The notes under the pieces are model-generated. The model searched no databases. It saw only the letters and a list, made by a program, of their open reading frames with translations, and had not been told where the DNA came from. Source: Paracyclopina nana (lineage: Eukaryota > Arthropoda > Copepoda > Cyclopoida > Cyclopettidae). Taken from it: DNA of 64,000 nt. Of this stretch, positions 46,082 to 59,100 are shown piece after piece (the first letter of the stretch is position 1; every line of letters starts with the position of its first letter). The translations under genes were made by a program, and so were the position numbers. Location: assembly GCA_019096065.1 (NCBI GenBank), contig JAGUCH010000001.1, forward strand, positions 13,702,001 to 13,766,000, in the 5' to 3' direction.

Positions 46082-46169
46082 TTATAAAAGAGACATGTGC
46101 CAATTTGATTAGTTTGCAAACATCATTAAGGTAATACGAAAATTATATAGTCTATACATCTTTCTCTAG
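46082..46169 (+). promoter_or_regulatory. TATA box, untranslated exon and 39-bp leader intron of the unrecognised gene
   Basis: TTATAAA starts at 46082. A short first exon would end at 46130 before GTAATAC, and a 39-bp intron would close at the TTTCTCTAG acceptor (46169). The region also separates this gene from the divergent DEG/ENaC start at 46007, so only about 75 bp lies between that ATG and the TATA box. Confidence 0.5.
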
Positions 46170-46197
46170 CTTTTCATAAACACAACGTACGGGCAAT

Positions 46198-47900
46198 ATG
46201 CAAATTTTAACGAGCAAAAAACAGCTTCTTCAAATTAATTTTGTTTGCGGAACAAACGTAAAATAGGAAGAGCGTTTCACTGAACCTTCCATCTTTATTT
46301 TTGAGCAATAAATATATTTGAGAATTAGGAGATGGCGCTTCATGCTGTCTCTATATATAGTTCCCATAATACAGCGCCATCTATAATTTGTGAACTCAAC
46401 TTCGATCAGCTATTTTTCACAATAAAATGTTCAGTCAAGCTTCATACACACAGTTAACAACTTCCACTATTCATTTAGCCCATCAAATATTCTTTCAAAA
46501 AATGTTTCTTCAAACTTAGTTCTTATGAGGACATTTTTCAAAGGTCATTCACATCAGATCACATTGCATTAGAGACGTTCAGCACCAAGCATATTAGGTA
46601 AGTGTGAGCATTCCAATGTCTTATTATTAGAAAGCTCTTTGTCTCATCAGACTTTGCACCCACAACATCTGGAAATATCCCGACGAGCCGTTCTCAATTC
46701 AATTACTCGACAATTTCAGTGGACTAATCCTAATTAAAGATGGTCTCGTCATTAAGTAGGTACAAAAAAAGAAATAGGCACGAGAAAGCGTGTGAGAGAA
46801 TCATTTGGGCTTTTTTTCTCTCATCTGGTCGGGCATTTTCTGTGCCGAGTTAGATGGATGTCTGTCTGGCATCTTCAGCCATCTAATTTCGGTCGGTCGA
46901 CTGATGTGCAAAAGGGTTGAAAAAGCATCACTTGGGACCCTCATCAAAGTAGAGCTTTTTTTAATTACGTGCTCTGGATACCAAGTTTAACTAGCATCCG
47001 TCACATTATTTTGGCTTTCTAATGCTACGTACCAACATGTAAAAGAATCCATCATCTTTTGATACCTTTACGAGAGCTGCAGCATCTGCTTTTTGCCTCG
47101 CATTTTGAATAGTGTGTGGTGGTGTTTTGGGTTCGGTTTCCCCCCACCCATCTTTTGTTGAAGCGAGTTCCAATTAACGACAAATAAAAATGCTTTCCAA
47201 AAAAATTTCTGTCCTGTCATCAGGAATCACGTCCCCAATCCCCAATCTTGAAATTTACACAGCGTCCCTAAAATCATTTCAATCAATATTAAAAAACCTG
47301 AGCTTTTTCCATATCATGATCCATATAGCATTTAACATTTTTAGTGAATTTTAACAATCGTTAGCACTTTTTAAGTACCTTAAATTTCCAGGAACTCTGT
47401 AATTTTAACAGGGAATGCAGCACAGGATCTGATGAGTGAGCAAGAGACTTTGTACATAATACGAGACGAGATTAGAGCCAGTATAGCAAACTCTTGCGTA
47501 GCTAGGGGAGGCTTTTTTTCTGGCTCGAAATATTCAAATTGCAGTTGCGTACAGAAGTTGTATATCCCAAGTTTTCACCGCATTTCTAAGCATTGTAGCT
47601 TGTGCGTACTTTTTGACCATGACAACTATGCCATAAGTAAGTAATGAAAGTTATTCCAGAAACTCGGTAGACATGAGAAACTTTGACATCATAGTTTCGC
47701 GTCTTCGTGGCCTTCGTCTAAGAACTTCGGTTAAGGGGTGGGAAAGTTTGATTGCTGCTGGACTAAAGTTTCTTCTTTACGACTTCTTCTTCTCCTTTTT
47801 TGGGGCAACCACCTTGATGCTTCAGCGGCGGAAAATCAAGCAAAAAAGCGGTAAAAGAAGGTCAAGGCTAATAAAAGAGCAAATTAGAAAGCAGGATTAG
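46198..47900 (+). CDS. Unrecognised multi-exon gene, one predicted membrane segment, Cys-rich middle
   Basis: Coding exons that fit in phase: 46198-46257, 46479-46597, 46651-46755, 47392-47636 and 47671-47900, giving about 252 aa. It starts MQILTSKKQLLQINFVCG. The middle contains CTHNIWKYPDEPFSIQLL, a hydrophobic LIKDGLVIKNSVIL, an ARGGFF block and closely spaced cysteines (NCSCV, HCSLCV). The C-terminal exon has a hydrophobic segment (IAAGLKFLLYDFFFSFFGA) followed by a very basic tail (RRKIKQKSGKRRSRL). This suggests a single-pass protein with a cytoplasmic basic end, or a degenerate channel relative of its divergent DEG/ENaC neighbour; I cannot place it. The last intron would be only 34 bp and is the weakest junction. 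No exon is long enough to stand out alone, but phase agreement over five exons supports a real gene. Confidence 0.6.
46330..46382. repeat. Short imperfect palindrome AGATGGCGCT / AGCGCCATCT
   Basis: AGATGGCGCT at 46330-46339 is matched in reverse by AGCGCCATCT at 46373-46382, around a 33-bp spacer. It lies in the first coding intron of the unrecognised gene. AGATGGCGCT recurs once at about 48829, just before the LTR element. It could be a tiny transposon remnant. Confidence 0.5.
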
Positions 47901-48871
47901 CTGGAAGCTTATGGTCAGATGTGCGTGACCACCGAAGCATTCACAAATGTAGAAATTGTATTAGAATGGACATATGCTGCTCGCGCTGCTGTTCGTCAGC
48001 TCTTGTTGACATTTGATTAGAATACACAATTGTATTTTCCAAAGTGGACAGATAGAAATGATGAGCCACGTGCCGAATGCATTATACAATAATAACTGAG
48101 ATGGACTGGGATTGGAATTCTACTGCTATATTTTACGTATACGTAGAGCTGCATTAATTCTTGAAATTGGCCATAAAGGTGAGAGCTAAAATGACTGGTT
48201 GCGGTCACTCCGCCGTCGTTTTCGTGCAATGTCAAGCCACATCTAATCTGGAAACTTTTCCAATTAGTTCAACGATCAATATTTCAGGGTAGTGTATGAC
48301 ACGACCAAAACTTTCTCAAAGCAGAAATTGATGAGCTTTGCCAGCTTGCTAGTATAGTGTTGCAGAAATTACACGGAGCCATACGAACGCAGCTGGAAAT
48401 CAATCAAAGTGGCAAATTGCAATTGAATGCAGTTTGCATTTGACTGATTACGAGCTAATGAGAGCCTTTGAATAATTCAGTGATGCTTTTAAAAATGCTT
48501 TTAACAGGTGCTCTAAGTAGAGCTGCATAAAAGGGTCCAAGCTGATGTCAGAACAGCTGTAGTCGAGTCTGCATCGATCCAAGCAACTCTTTCTGCCCAA
48601 GAAAGTTTGCAGAATTAAGTTTCCTGCAGAGTTGGAAGAAGAAGCTTCCAGCTAGACCTCGTGCTGTAGAATACAGAAAAGACCCTTTTCCTAGGCAAAA
48701 GTTTGCCACTGTACCAAGTAGCTACTTCTGCTAAGACAGCAGCTACTATATTATAGTATAGCTAGCTGTCGTGAGTACCAAGCATACCGCGCAGAAAAGT
48801 TACAAGTTTACCAAAAATAGATCCCCCAGATGGCGCTGCTGGCTGTTCTTTTTGCCAACAACATTCAGATA
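47901..48871. other. Intergenic stretch left of the LTR element, nothing recognised
   Basis: No supported gene, RNA or repeat beyond the single AGATGGCGCT motif. The minus-strand ORF at 48017-48235 has no splice or compositional support. Confidence 0.35.
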
Positions 48872-48876
48872 CCTAG

Positions 48877-49173
48877 TGGTTGGTCCCGACCTCGTGGGTG
48901 ACACTTAAGGCACTACTACTCGAGCTACGTCGGTTGGATCCCTGGTCTTGTACCAGGAAACCGTGAGCACTACTACGCCGAGATTTACCAGATCGAGGCG
49001 AACGTATCCACTTTGATACGAGATGTGTACTGAGTGTAATTCAGTGCAAGCTTAAGCAATACAGAAAGAATGAATGAGTGCACGCGCGCGCTGGGGTAAC
49101 AAGGGAGTATCTACTATAGCTATAATACACGTGAGAGTCAATATAGGGAAGTATGCTTCAACATGATACAACA
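48877..49173 (-). repeat. LTR (3' LTR of the minus-strand element)
   Basis: 297 bp, starting TGTTGTATCATG and ending CCAACCA in element orientation. Identical to the other LTR except for a one-base length difference in a T run. It includes GCGCGCGCTGG and TATAATACACG blocks. Confidence 0.95.
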
Positions 49174-49410
49174 CCTCCCCCAAGTGGGTACGGATACCCC
49201 TGGGTAGCTGTAATCACTAACATATTAGCCTATCAATTGACCTCGAACTACTCTAATTTTGGGGCCTAGGATTTATGATATACCTAGCAAGCGAGAATTT
49301 CGATGAGAGCATAAAAAACCTAATGAAATAGAAAAATAGGAAAAATGCATAGCGTATCAAAATTCAGTTCCATCATCCGATCCAGTGTCTTCATTTCTCT
49401 ATGTTGCTCT

Positions 49411-50184
49411 TCAAGGCGATGTCGTCAAAGCAACCTCCCCTCCATTGGTGCACCATATGAACATGCCAACACCAATAGCTACCATTGCAGCTACAAAAAT
49501 GCCGTACTTCTGGCGATCATCTCTGGTCAACTCGTCACGCTTCAAGTCTAGGATCTTGATAACCTCGGACCTCGTGACGGAAGCTTCATCTTCGGAACCA
49601 TCATCCAATTTGCATGCCTTGTCCAGTTGACCGAATCCAATGAGCTCGGCCTCCAGCATTATGCCTTGACGGGTGTATGCCTTACCGGCCCTGGCCGAGA
49701 ACCCATCGTGCTTGGCAGATTCCGTTCTCGTAACACGGTCTGGAGATTTCTGCGGACCCTTCAAGGCGTCAACAACTACCCTCAGGGGTGTCATGGGGAC
49801 AATCCGAGTCCGCTTCCATTTCTTGCCAGGCGAGTTCATGGCCTTGTGGATGTTGTCGAAGATCTTGTCCAGCATTCGCCTGTAGCCATTGTACTGGTGC
49901 TTCAAATCCGCACGCAGCACATCCTTCGTCCAAATGAGGTCCCTGACCTCCTGGTTGGCCTCAGCCAGATTATGCTCCAGTTCGGTGATCCTGTACTGGG
50001 CATCATAGACTTCCTCCTTGGCCTTCGCCAATTCGGCTTTGAGCTTGGCTACATCGTCCAGCTCATTGAGGGTGGCTACATCGAGTGGCGCTGGTGCGAT
50101 CAGGCGCTCATCTACAGGTGCGTTGGGGTCCCAATCGGGATGATCCCAATCAATGGGGGAACGGTCACCTCGGGCTTCTGACAT
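49411..50184 (-). other. Extra ORF of the LTR element, downstream of pol (coiled coil plus C-terminal membrane segment)
   Basis: A 257-codon frame lies between the pol region and the 3' LTR, where some gypsy elements carry an env-like gene. It has a heptad-rich segment (LNELDDVAKLKAELAKAKEE, then ELEHNLAEANQEV), a basic stretch, and a C-terminal hydrophobic segment (IFVAAMVAIGVGMFIW). There is no signal peptide and no recognisable envelope fusion motif. It is named here only as a part of the fossil element; its origin is unknown. Confidence 0.6.
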
Positions 50185-53100
50185 GCCTGCAACACAGAGA
50201 AAAACACTTTAGATATTGTTGTAAGAGATGGCAAAGAGACGATTTCGCCGTCTCTGCTCGTCCTCCGGCAAGGGGGGTGAGTCAGGATGCGAAACCGTTG
50301 GTGAACTTCCCAGCGGGGAGGCTCCATAAGCCATGTTTGGCAAGCTCTGTACAACTCCTGGAAACGGTTGGTAAACCATCGGATGAGGGGTCGGGGCGAT
50401 GGACATTGTCGAGGCGAAGGGCGTGACATAGGGTGACACGTAGCCTGGACAGCCATATGGGGCAGGGGCTTGGGGGTAGACCTGTGGCTGCACATTTGCA
50501 GCTTGGGAGTGCATGATCAACAGTGAGTCTCTGGCCCTTTTCCTCGCGCTGGCCTTCTTCCGCCATTTCCTGAACCGCAGTCCAATCCATAGCAAAGCCA
50601 TCAAAGCGCAAAAGGCCACTCCATAGAAGATCCAATGCGTGACATCTCTGCCAGTTGCCTCAGCAGCTGACTTGTCCTCCTCGCTGGAGCCTTGCGGAAC
50701 CATAATAACCTCCGACCAAGTGCAATTTACAGGGGGACAATTTTTTTCGATGCTGGGCGTTGAGTGAGGTGCTTCAATTACTAGCCATAAAGATGCATTT
50801 GCATCGAGGTCAGCCACCTGCACATTATGCTTGCGTAAGAAGCGCTTATTCCTCACAATTATCACGCCATCATCATTTTTGATGACGTAGCTTCTACTGG
50901 AATGCCAAACTTCGAGGATTACTACAACATCCTCCCATAGCTTAGTGACCGCATTTTGCATGCGCACTTTTTCCCCCACCTTGAAATCTGGAATGATCTC
51001 CTTAGGCAATTGCTTCTTTTTAGCTCTGGGTTCTGGCATCTCAAGCTTTGTCATCTCATGCAAGATTGGTAAATTCGTCCTTAAATGACGGCCCAAAAAC
51101 ATCTTCGCAGGGGAGTTGGCGTCAGCACGTGCCAGATTTCGAAATTCCAGCACAGCGACATCCATCTCCCTTAGGGTCTTGGTTTTCATAACCAGCCTTT
51201 GCATGTTTTTCACACTAGCTTCCTCGGTCCCGTTGGACTCGTGGTGATAAGGGCTGCTGGTGGTGGCGATAATGCCATGCTCTTTACAAAACTCAATTAT
51301 TTCATGAGAGATGAAGCATCCAGCGTTGTCGGATCTCATCACGATCGGGTACCCAAATGTGGCAAAAATGATCGTCAACTTCTTGATGATTTCCTCACTA
51401 GTGTATCTTACCATCTTGAAAATCCAAGGCCAACCACTGAAGGTGTCCACAACTATTAAATAGTCTGCCCTTCATGATGGCCCAAATCCATTGCAATACT
51501 CTGCATTGGGGCCGTTGGTACCATGTTCTCGCCTTCTTCATCATGCGGTAAAGAGGCCATGTACTTCTGGCACATTTCGCACTCTTCTACTGATTGTCTG
51601 GTATCCTTGGTCATACCACTCCAGCCATAGTAGAATTGTCTGGCCGTAGCCAGGCTCTTCGCTTGCCCAGGATGCAATATGAAGAGTCCTCAAGATGAAT
51701 GGACGTGCTTCCTTTGGTACGAAGACACGCGTTTTCCCATCAATGACAACCATTCCATCTTGACTGAAAGCTGCCCCCAAAGGTTTTGGGGCACCAGCTT
51801 TAATGCATGAATGGCCACACCCTTCTTCTTATGATGATGAAGGTCTTCCTGGATGGCCTCAATTAGATCCTGATACTCCTTGTCAGCTCTTGCTGCATCA
51901 TGGATTTCTTGGAATGCCGGATCTTCTTGTGCTGAGACAGAGAGGGCTGAGATTACGCTGATCTTTGAGTTCTTCAAAGTTTCTGTTTCTTCAGCGTCTG
52001 GGTGGTCATCTGAGAAGTTAATGGGATGTCTTGACAAGGCATCTGCAATGAAGTTTAACTTCCCGTCAAGGTAGACCAAATCGAAGTTGAACGGTAGTAG
52101 CCTCTCCCTAAGCCTCAAGAGTCTGGAGTTAGTGATCTCTGCCATGTCCTTGTTCATAATACCAAGTAAAGGCTTGTGGTCAGTCTTCACCAAAAATTTT
52201 GGGCAGCCATGCAGAAAATGCGAGCTCTTCTCGCATCCATAGACTATTCCCAGCAACTCCAGCTCAATAGTTGCATAATTCTTCTCAGCAGCGGAGTTGA
52301 CCTTGGACCCACAGGTAATCAGGTAGCTCCTGTCCGGGTCTTTGGGTCATACTGAGTTAGAATGTAGCCGATGCCATATAACCTGCTGGCATCCGTTGTC
52401 AACACTGTGGTCTTGTTGACATCAAAATGCTTCACCAACAAAGGTCCGGTCAGGATCTTCTTCAGCTGGTTGAAGTCTTCTTCGTGTCTTGGTAACCACT
52501 GAAACTGAACTTTGGCCTTGGTTAGCTCCCTCAATGAAGCTGACATGTGGGCCAAATCAGGCAAGAAACTTCCTAAAGTTTGAGCCAATCCCAAAAAGCT
52601 TCGCACATCCGACTGGTTGGCTGGCCTTGGGTACTCCCTGATTGCTTTCAAGTTGTCATCATGTGGTTCTACACCATTCTTGCTGACCATGAATCCAGCA
52701 AACTTGACACGTTCACCCATGTGCAGCTTTTTGGGTGATAAGCTGACACCATAGGTTTTGCAGTTGCTGAGGAGGACATCCAGATTGTGCAGGGCTTCCT
52801 GCTCTGTTTCCCCCCAGATGAGGACATCATCGACCAATTTGACTCCCTTTCCGTTCAGGGCAGTCATGATCATGTCGCTCCTGCAGCACCACTCATCGCT
52901 GGAAGATGTGAGCCCCATGGGAGCTCTCACATAACGGAATCTTCCCTGTGGTAGCAAAAATGTAGTCAAGTAGGATGACTTTTCTTCCAACTTGATCTGG
53001 TGGTATCCCTGCGCACAGTCTCCGACCACAAACCACTGAGCCTTTGCAGGGATGCTCTTCAACAAATGGAATGCAGACGTAAAGGGGTGGGTTGGTCTCT

Positions 53101-55810
53101 TCATGTACTTGTTCAGCTGAACAAAGTCCGTAACCAACCGGACAGATTTCCCATCAGACTTGATGACAAAGAAACCTCTAGAGGTCCAATCTGTCATTTC
53201 CCCTGGCTTCAGCTTCTTGACAATGTCGGCATCCTCCAAATCCTTAATGCACTTATCCGCCGCTGCTTTGAGATGCACCGGTATGGCATTGGTTGAAGAG
53301 ATCCTCATAGGTTTTATGTCCCCATCCACTAGGTGGATCTTCATGGGTTCACCCTTCATAAACCTGGTTTTGTCAAGCTTGTCTGCAAAGACCTCTGCAT
53401 ATTTGAGCTTCAAGCTCTCCAGAGTCATATCCATTGTGGTTGCTGCGATTGCCGTGGAGTTAATGTTTAGGCCAACCACGCCTAATATCTCCAGAGTCTG
53501 CCAATCTACAATCACCTCTTCTTCGTCACCAAGTGAAGCGACCACTGCATTGGTTACTACAACCACTTTCATGCCACGTGATATTGCAATCTCACATGTT
53601 CTGCTCGTCTTCACTTCGGTGCCATCAACGCTCCTGACGGTCTCCGGATTGGGATATATTGGCATCCCCATCTCCGCTGCAACTTTCTCATCAACCACAG
53701 TAATGGTTGCTCCAGTATCTGGCAGGCAATACGTAGAGAAAGCAGACCCTACCTCAGGGCAAAATAATAGCTTGGCCTTGGGAGTTGGCCTTGATGACGT
53801 GACCCTGGTAGCATTGGGTAGGCATGAGGGCCGCAGCCCGCTCACTGCCTTGGAGATCTTCTGCTGCATCTCCTTCTTTTTTCTGCTCTTGGTCTTCGCC
53901 ATCTTGATAACCCCTGCCCCTCCGTCATCTTCCTCCATCCTCTTGATGCGACTCTGAAAATGAACGGCAGAGAGTATCTATCTTTTGATTTTTTTCATAA
54001 TGCGTATTGCCTCATTGCAAGCAATAGCGTTTTACACTCCAACGTGCTAGGAAAATCAAACCTCAAAGGCAACTTAACTGTGAATTTTTTTATGGCTTTC
54101 TGTCGGGTTCCCATTCGGCTTCTTCTCGCCACCCTCGCTCTTGCCTTTCTTCTGAAGCATTTGTCCGCCCCATGACCCTTCTTCTTGCAAAATTGACAGG
54201 TTGGTGCCTTCGACAATTTGGTCGGAGGTGCTCTTTACTTCGCATTCAAAGCAACCTCCATGCTTCTTCTTCTGGCTTGAACCTGCGGCCTCAGCCCCAG
54301 CATTCGAGCCAATGGCCTTTTGCTTGCGATAAGCAGTAGGCCCAGCCTTCTTCACGGTAGGGTTCTCGTAACCCTCTTCGGTGGCTGTATTAACATCATA
54401 CATATTGCCGGCCGATTTGAGCTCATCCATCGTTGCTTTGCCGCCAGCTAAGTTGTCGGCCTTGATAAGCTCTTTCCGTAAGGCTTTATTAGCTAGAGAG
54501 CTCATATAGAGGTACTTCATTACCGTCTCTATGTCCATGCTCTCAAACTCGGCTGCTTTGGCATTTCAGCTCAAATGCAGCCCAACTCGTTCCATGCAGC
54601 TCGCTTGGGTTTGTACTTTTGTGACGAAAGCACTCCAGTCTTCTCTTAGACAATGGAAACGCCAGCTGGAACTCGTTTACTACGATCCTCTCCATTGAAA
54701 GGATCCAAGGAGTGCCCACGTTTTCATCTTGTATGAAAAGGGGCGATTCCGCACTCAACTTTGCTGAAATCTTGGCTGATAGATTGGCATCAAATAATAC
54801 CAGACTGTAAGTGTGCTGGGCATCGATGGACTTCTTCTGGATCTCCGACTCTTGAACGTAGGTCTTCCAAGTCCTCAAAAAACCTGCAGCTCAATGGCTG
54901 TAGCAGTCTTCAGTTCATGCTTTTCGGCTTCAAGTTTGCATCAGGCTTGACCATTCTTCTGTCCTCCGATGCCGGCGCATTTGATGCCGATATGGCAGTT
55001 GGATTGGCCTTTCTGATCGGCCTGTGATTGCCAGTGCTTTCAATTCCAGGGCATCCTTTCTCTCGAACATCTCCTTGACCTTGTCAGCTTGAGTGACTCG
55101 GGTCTCGTCCGGCAGGTTATTTAGAATCTGCATGATGCTATTCTCCTGGTCGACTAACTTTTGTTTCAGCTTCTGGAGCTCTTTTTGCTTCTGAAACTGA
55201 AATATCTTTCTGCCTTTCCAGGGCCTCGCGCATAGCTTCTCTTCCGGCATTCATGTGCCTGGACAACCAACTCTTGTGTCCATTGAGACTATGTATTTGT
55301 TTGGTGAGGTCCTCGAGTGCTCTTGCACCTCTGGCTTCGGAAAGCTTTCCGATTGCCAATTGCAAGTCAGTTGGATTCTCCTTCTCGGTCATCGCTAAAT
55401 TTGCTCTGACCGCACTTGTGTCAAATGTGTCCTCGTCACTATTTGTGGCTGCCAAAAGCGTATCTTCGGGGCCCTCCGCTTCTTCTTTGGCTTCTTCTAA
55501 GGCTTTCACTTGCCTTTGAAGTGCTGCAAATACGTTCTGATCTGCAGTATGCCACTCTTCTTCGCCAGCACTTTTAATTGAGTCCTGGCTCATGGACACT
55601 TTTGTTGACACTTTTTTGTTGTGATGCTGCCAAGGGTGGCGGAACTTTCACAATTCCACTCACGAAACCTTCTCCGGCTGCTCACACTTTTTGTCGTGAT
55701 GCTGCCAAGGGTGGTGGAAAATTCCACTCACAACCTTCTTCGGCTGCTTCTCAAACCTTCCCTCTTCTAGGAAAGGGCCTCTTATGCAAAGAGACTGAGA
55801 ACTGACGCCA

Positions 55811-56108
55811 TGGTTGGTCCCGACCTCGTGGGTGACACTTAAGGCACTACTACTCGAGCTACGTCGGTTGGATCCCTGGTCTTGTACCAGGAAACCGTGA
55901 GCACTACTACGCCGAGATTTTACCAGATCGAGGCGAACGTATCCACTTTGATACGAGATGTGTACTGAGTGTAATTCAGTGCAAGCTTAAGCAATACAGA
56001 AAGAATGAATGAGTGCACGCGCGCGCTGGGGTAACAAGGGAGTATCTACTATAGCTATAATACACGTGAGAGTCAATATAGGGAAGTATGCTTCAACATG
56101 ATACAACA
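55811..56108 (-). repeat. LTR (5' LTR of the minus-strand element)
   Basis: 298 bp, the partner of 48877-49173, beginning and ending with the same TG...CA termini and followed outward by the CCTAG duplication. Confidence 0.95.
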
Positions 56109-56113
56109 CCTAG

Positions 56114-59100
56114 CACATCAACTTTTCGAGCTTTTGCATGCTGGCTGTATGGCATGGTAGTCTTTGACAACTTAGTTTCCATGCTTGCAGCATAACTAAT
56201 TCTGAGGCTGTCAGGAGCAACAAGGAGCTCTTTCAAGCTTAGTGTGACGTCAAAGTTGAGCTGGAAAAATAAGAGAAAGCATGTGAGTTAGGCCTGCATC
56301 TGTGATGTGCAGCAGACCTATGAGACTTGTTCCGCCAAGGCTTGGCCCAACCCTCCAGCTCATTTCAGCCAATGGAAAGCACCTCGCTTAAAGCCAGGGG
56401 CCCTCAAAGTTGCTCTCGTGGATGTGAAAGCAGCAACAAGAGAAAGCAGTTCAACTGTGCGAAAGAATGGCTGACAATTTCGAATTGTAGGTATTGCATG
56501 TAATAATGAGGTCATTGATAGCAGCAGAGCACCGCCAGCTCTTAGCAGCCATGCTACTATAAGAAACTTTCTACCCCATGAAGAATTTGTAATTCGAAAA
56601 CTTTTCCACCGAAGCAGCTGCGTTGTGCAGCATCAGACGAAACAGCAGTTCTCTGGTTCAATACTTTGGGCCACTGGGCTGCCCCAAAATAACGAACTTA
56701 TTTAACTGACCTATCTCTCCATTTTGATTATTGTGTATTTAGAAAAAATGCGAGTTCAATGCAAAAAAAGGAAACCTAGAAAGTATTCATGTACGTATTC
56801 AAGAATTCAAAAGTAACTTTCCAGCTGCTTTCAAATAAGTAGCTAGAAAAAGTTCGATTAGCCAAAGAGCTCAGAATTTCTTGGCCCTAAAGACTCAAGA
56901 GGTGTGTTCAATATGAGGTTTTATGTCCTTGTTTATCAATATGAGGAATCTGAACAGTTTTTCCATTGAAGCAGATAATAATGTGAATGCATAGGGGAAT
57001 CTCGAGAACCCTAAAAATGGAGCTAGATAAAGTTTCGGTTCGCGTACAACTTTTCTTCTATACTATGCCTTTTGAACTACGGAATGTCGATTGGGATCAT
57101 CTATCATCTACATAGTAATACATCGGAATACCTCAGATTGTCGTGTATTTCGCGCATGGACGAATTTTCAAAAGGAAAAATGTCGTCCACTCTCGTACTG
57201 CAATGCAAAAAAGTGAAACGTAACAAAGGCCGCTTCGACGAAAGGAGAAGTGCTCTTCTACTTTCTTGTGTGACCACGTTTTAAAAGCCTTTTTCTTTGA
57301 AGCGAGCTGGAACTCGGAAACATCTTTCTTTTCCCCGCCAAAATGCCACAATTCTGGCCCTTTTGTCATCCAAGAAAAAGTGAGGATAGGGGAGGAGTGT
57401 CGGGGACCACCGCGTGGACACATCCTTTGTGTGAATAAAAGGTGTGACGAAATGGTGCGTGAAATATTCATCCAAGCCTGAGAAATGTCTGCTTTTTCGA
57501 GCGATTGCCCAGCATGACATGGAAAAGGTTGGACACACACCCGCACGGCAGTCAGAAATAGGCAAAATCTTGAGCACCCAGTTGCTCATTTTCCGCTTAA
57601 GGAACCAATTTCCCCTTAGTATTTAAAGAGGCAAACAACAACAGAGTGGTTCAGGTTATAGCTCGCTATATGCTGCCAAGAAAGGCAATTCTGTCAGGCG
57701 TGAAATCGAGACAAAACATTCCAATTCAATCGCAGAGCTGCTCACAAACAAAACGAGAATACCCCAATGCTTAAATATTTCGTTATGATTTATAATTTTG
57801 CTCGTAAAAGAAGTTGAGTGAATAATGGAACGATATTGAGTTCCGCCGGAATCCAGCTGAAAAATAAGCAACGATCAGTTTCATGCGTGGAGATTCTTGA
57901 CTCAATCAAGAGAGTGACAAACGCAGGTTTTTATGAAAAGTGTATTGGTTCATTAAAGAAGAAAGGCTTTGAAAATTGAAAAAAGGCAAGAGACTCCCTG
58001 TAAGGCTTTGTACTTCTTGATTGGGGAGATTCCTCATCTGTACAGATTGCTCTGGGTCGAAATTCCTTACTGAGCTGCTCAAAGCAAGGAGAGGTGATCC
58101 AATTAAGGACGAAACAATTCAGTCATCCGGAGAATCACTCACACATTTGCTTGATGTGAAATCCCAAAATAACTGGCAGAAACAAAGGGGAAATATTTGG
58201 GGAAAATGTCAAACAGCAATTGCAACTTTCCCAGATTATGCAAACTTTCAACCCTTTCTCGCCAAATTTTGTCTGCTCCACAATATCTACTTAGTAGACT
58301 CGCATCACAGTGTATGTAAAAGCCTAAAAGGATCGGTTTCAGCAGCCTTCATGTTTCGCAGCATCAGCCGCGTGCATTATGGCCTGGCCATTTTTCACAA
58401 ACTTTTGCACGATATCTACAAGGAAATGAGGATGTTTTTACAGCATAAAGAGAAGCGCTGGGGAACTGATCAAAATTCAGCCCACATCTTTTCCCCTAGC
58501 AGCACGACAACGACGTCGTTTTAAAAGTGGACAAGAACAGTCCCAAGGGACTTGTGAGACAACAGATGCGGTATTAGAACCCCTTTAAAAACTAGCTAGG
58601 CTTCTCTTAAAAAGACTCTCATCAGACCTTGAATGGCATCTAATTCCACTCCGAGAAGAATTGGCTGTTAGGAAAAATTCTACCCACGACTTCACCCTTC
58701 TTTCCAAGAATGAACTCTCATTATAGCAAAGCTTAGTGCGCACTTTCATAAGCGGCCCCTCCAGCTCAGAAAGCCAACAACTAAGACGGAGAGGACACCC
58801 ATATACCATATGCAGAAAATAAACGTACGCAGATCATATATATGTTGCATGGCATAAACGGGCTCAGCTCCTGGCTCTTTGTCTCACTTTGCAAAGTTTT
58901 TGGCGAGGAAGAGCTGTCAATACAGACGAAGCAGAAGAGTTTTGCAACAAAGGGAAACTTTTTCCTCAAAGACTTTATGAAGATGTATTCTTTGCCGATA
59001 AGGACTAGAAAGCCTGGGCAACAAAAAAATGTCTCTGTTTGCTGTTAAACAAGGTTTTGTTTTGTTCGCCTCGGTTTTTTGCCCAAACTCATCTTTCTCC

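Larger units (their letters stand above)
48872..56113 (-). mobile_element. Ty3/gypsy-type LTR retrotransposon, very young, broken
   Basis: The element occupies 48877-56108 (7.2 kb) on the minus strand. CCTAG is directly repeated outside both LTRs (48872-48876 and 56109-56113). Inside the right (5') LTR the sequence starts TGGCGTCAGT, a primer-binding-site position; a purine-rich tract lies next to the left (3') LTR. Parts, in element order: a gag region (about 55.6-54.0 kb) with a zinc knuckle (CQFCKKKGHGADKC); an aspartic protease with DTG (near 53.7 kb); reverse transcriptase with VDD (near 52.8 kb); RNase H (near 52.3 kb); integrase with its zinc module and core (about 51.7-50.9 kb); then a membrane-spanning and Pro-rich tail; then a separate ORF. 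The protease-RT-RNase H-integrase order marks Ty3/gypsy. The LTRs differ by one base, so insertion was recent. The coding region is nevertheless broken, with roughly half a dozen interruptions. Confidence 0.93.

Noticed and set aside
57133-57546. 137-codon minus-strand ORF in the right-hand gap
   Set aside because: It overlaps other equally open frames and shows no domain or splice signals.
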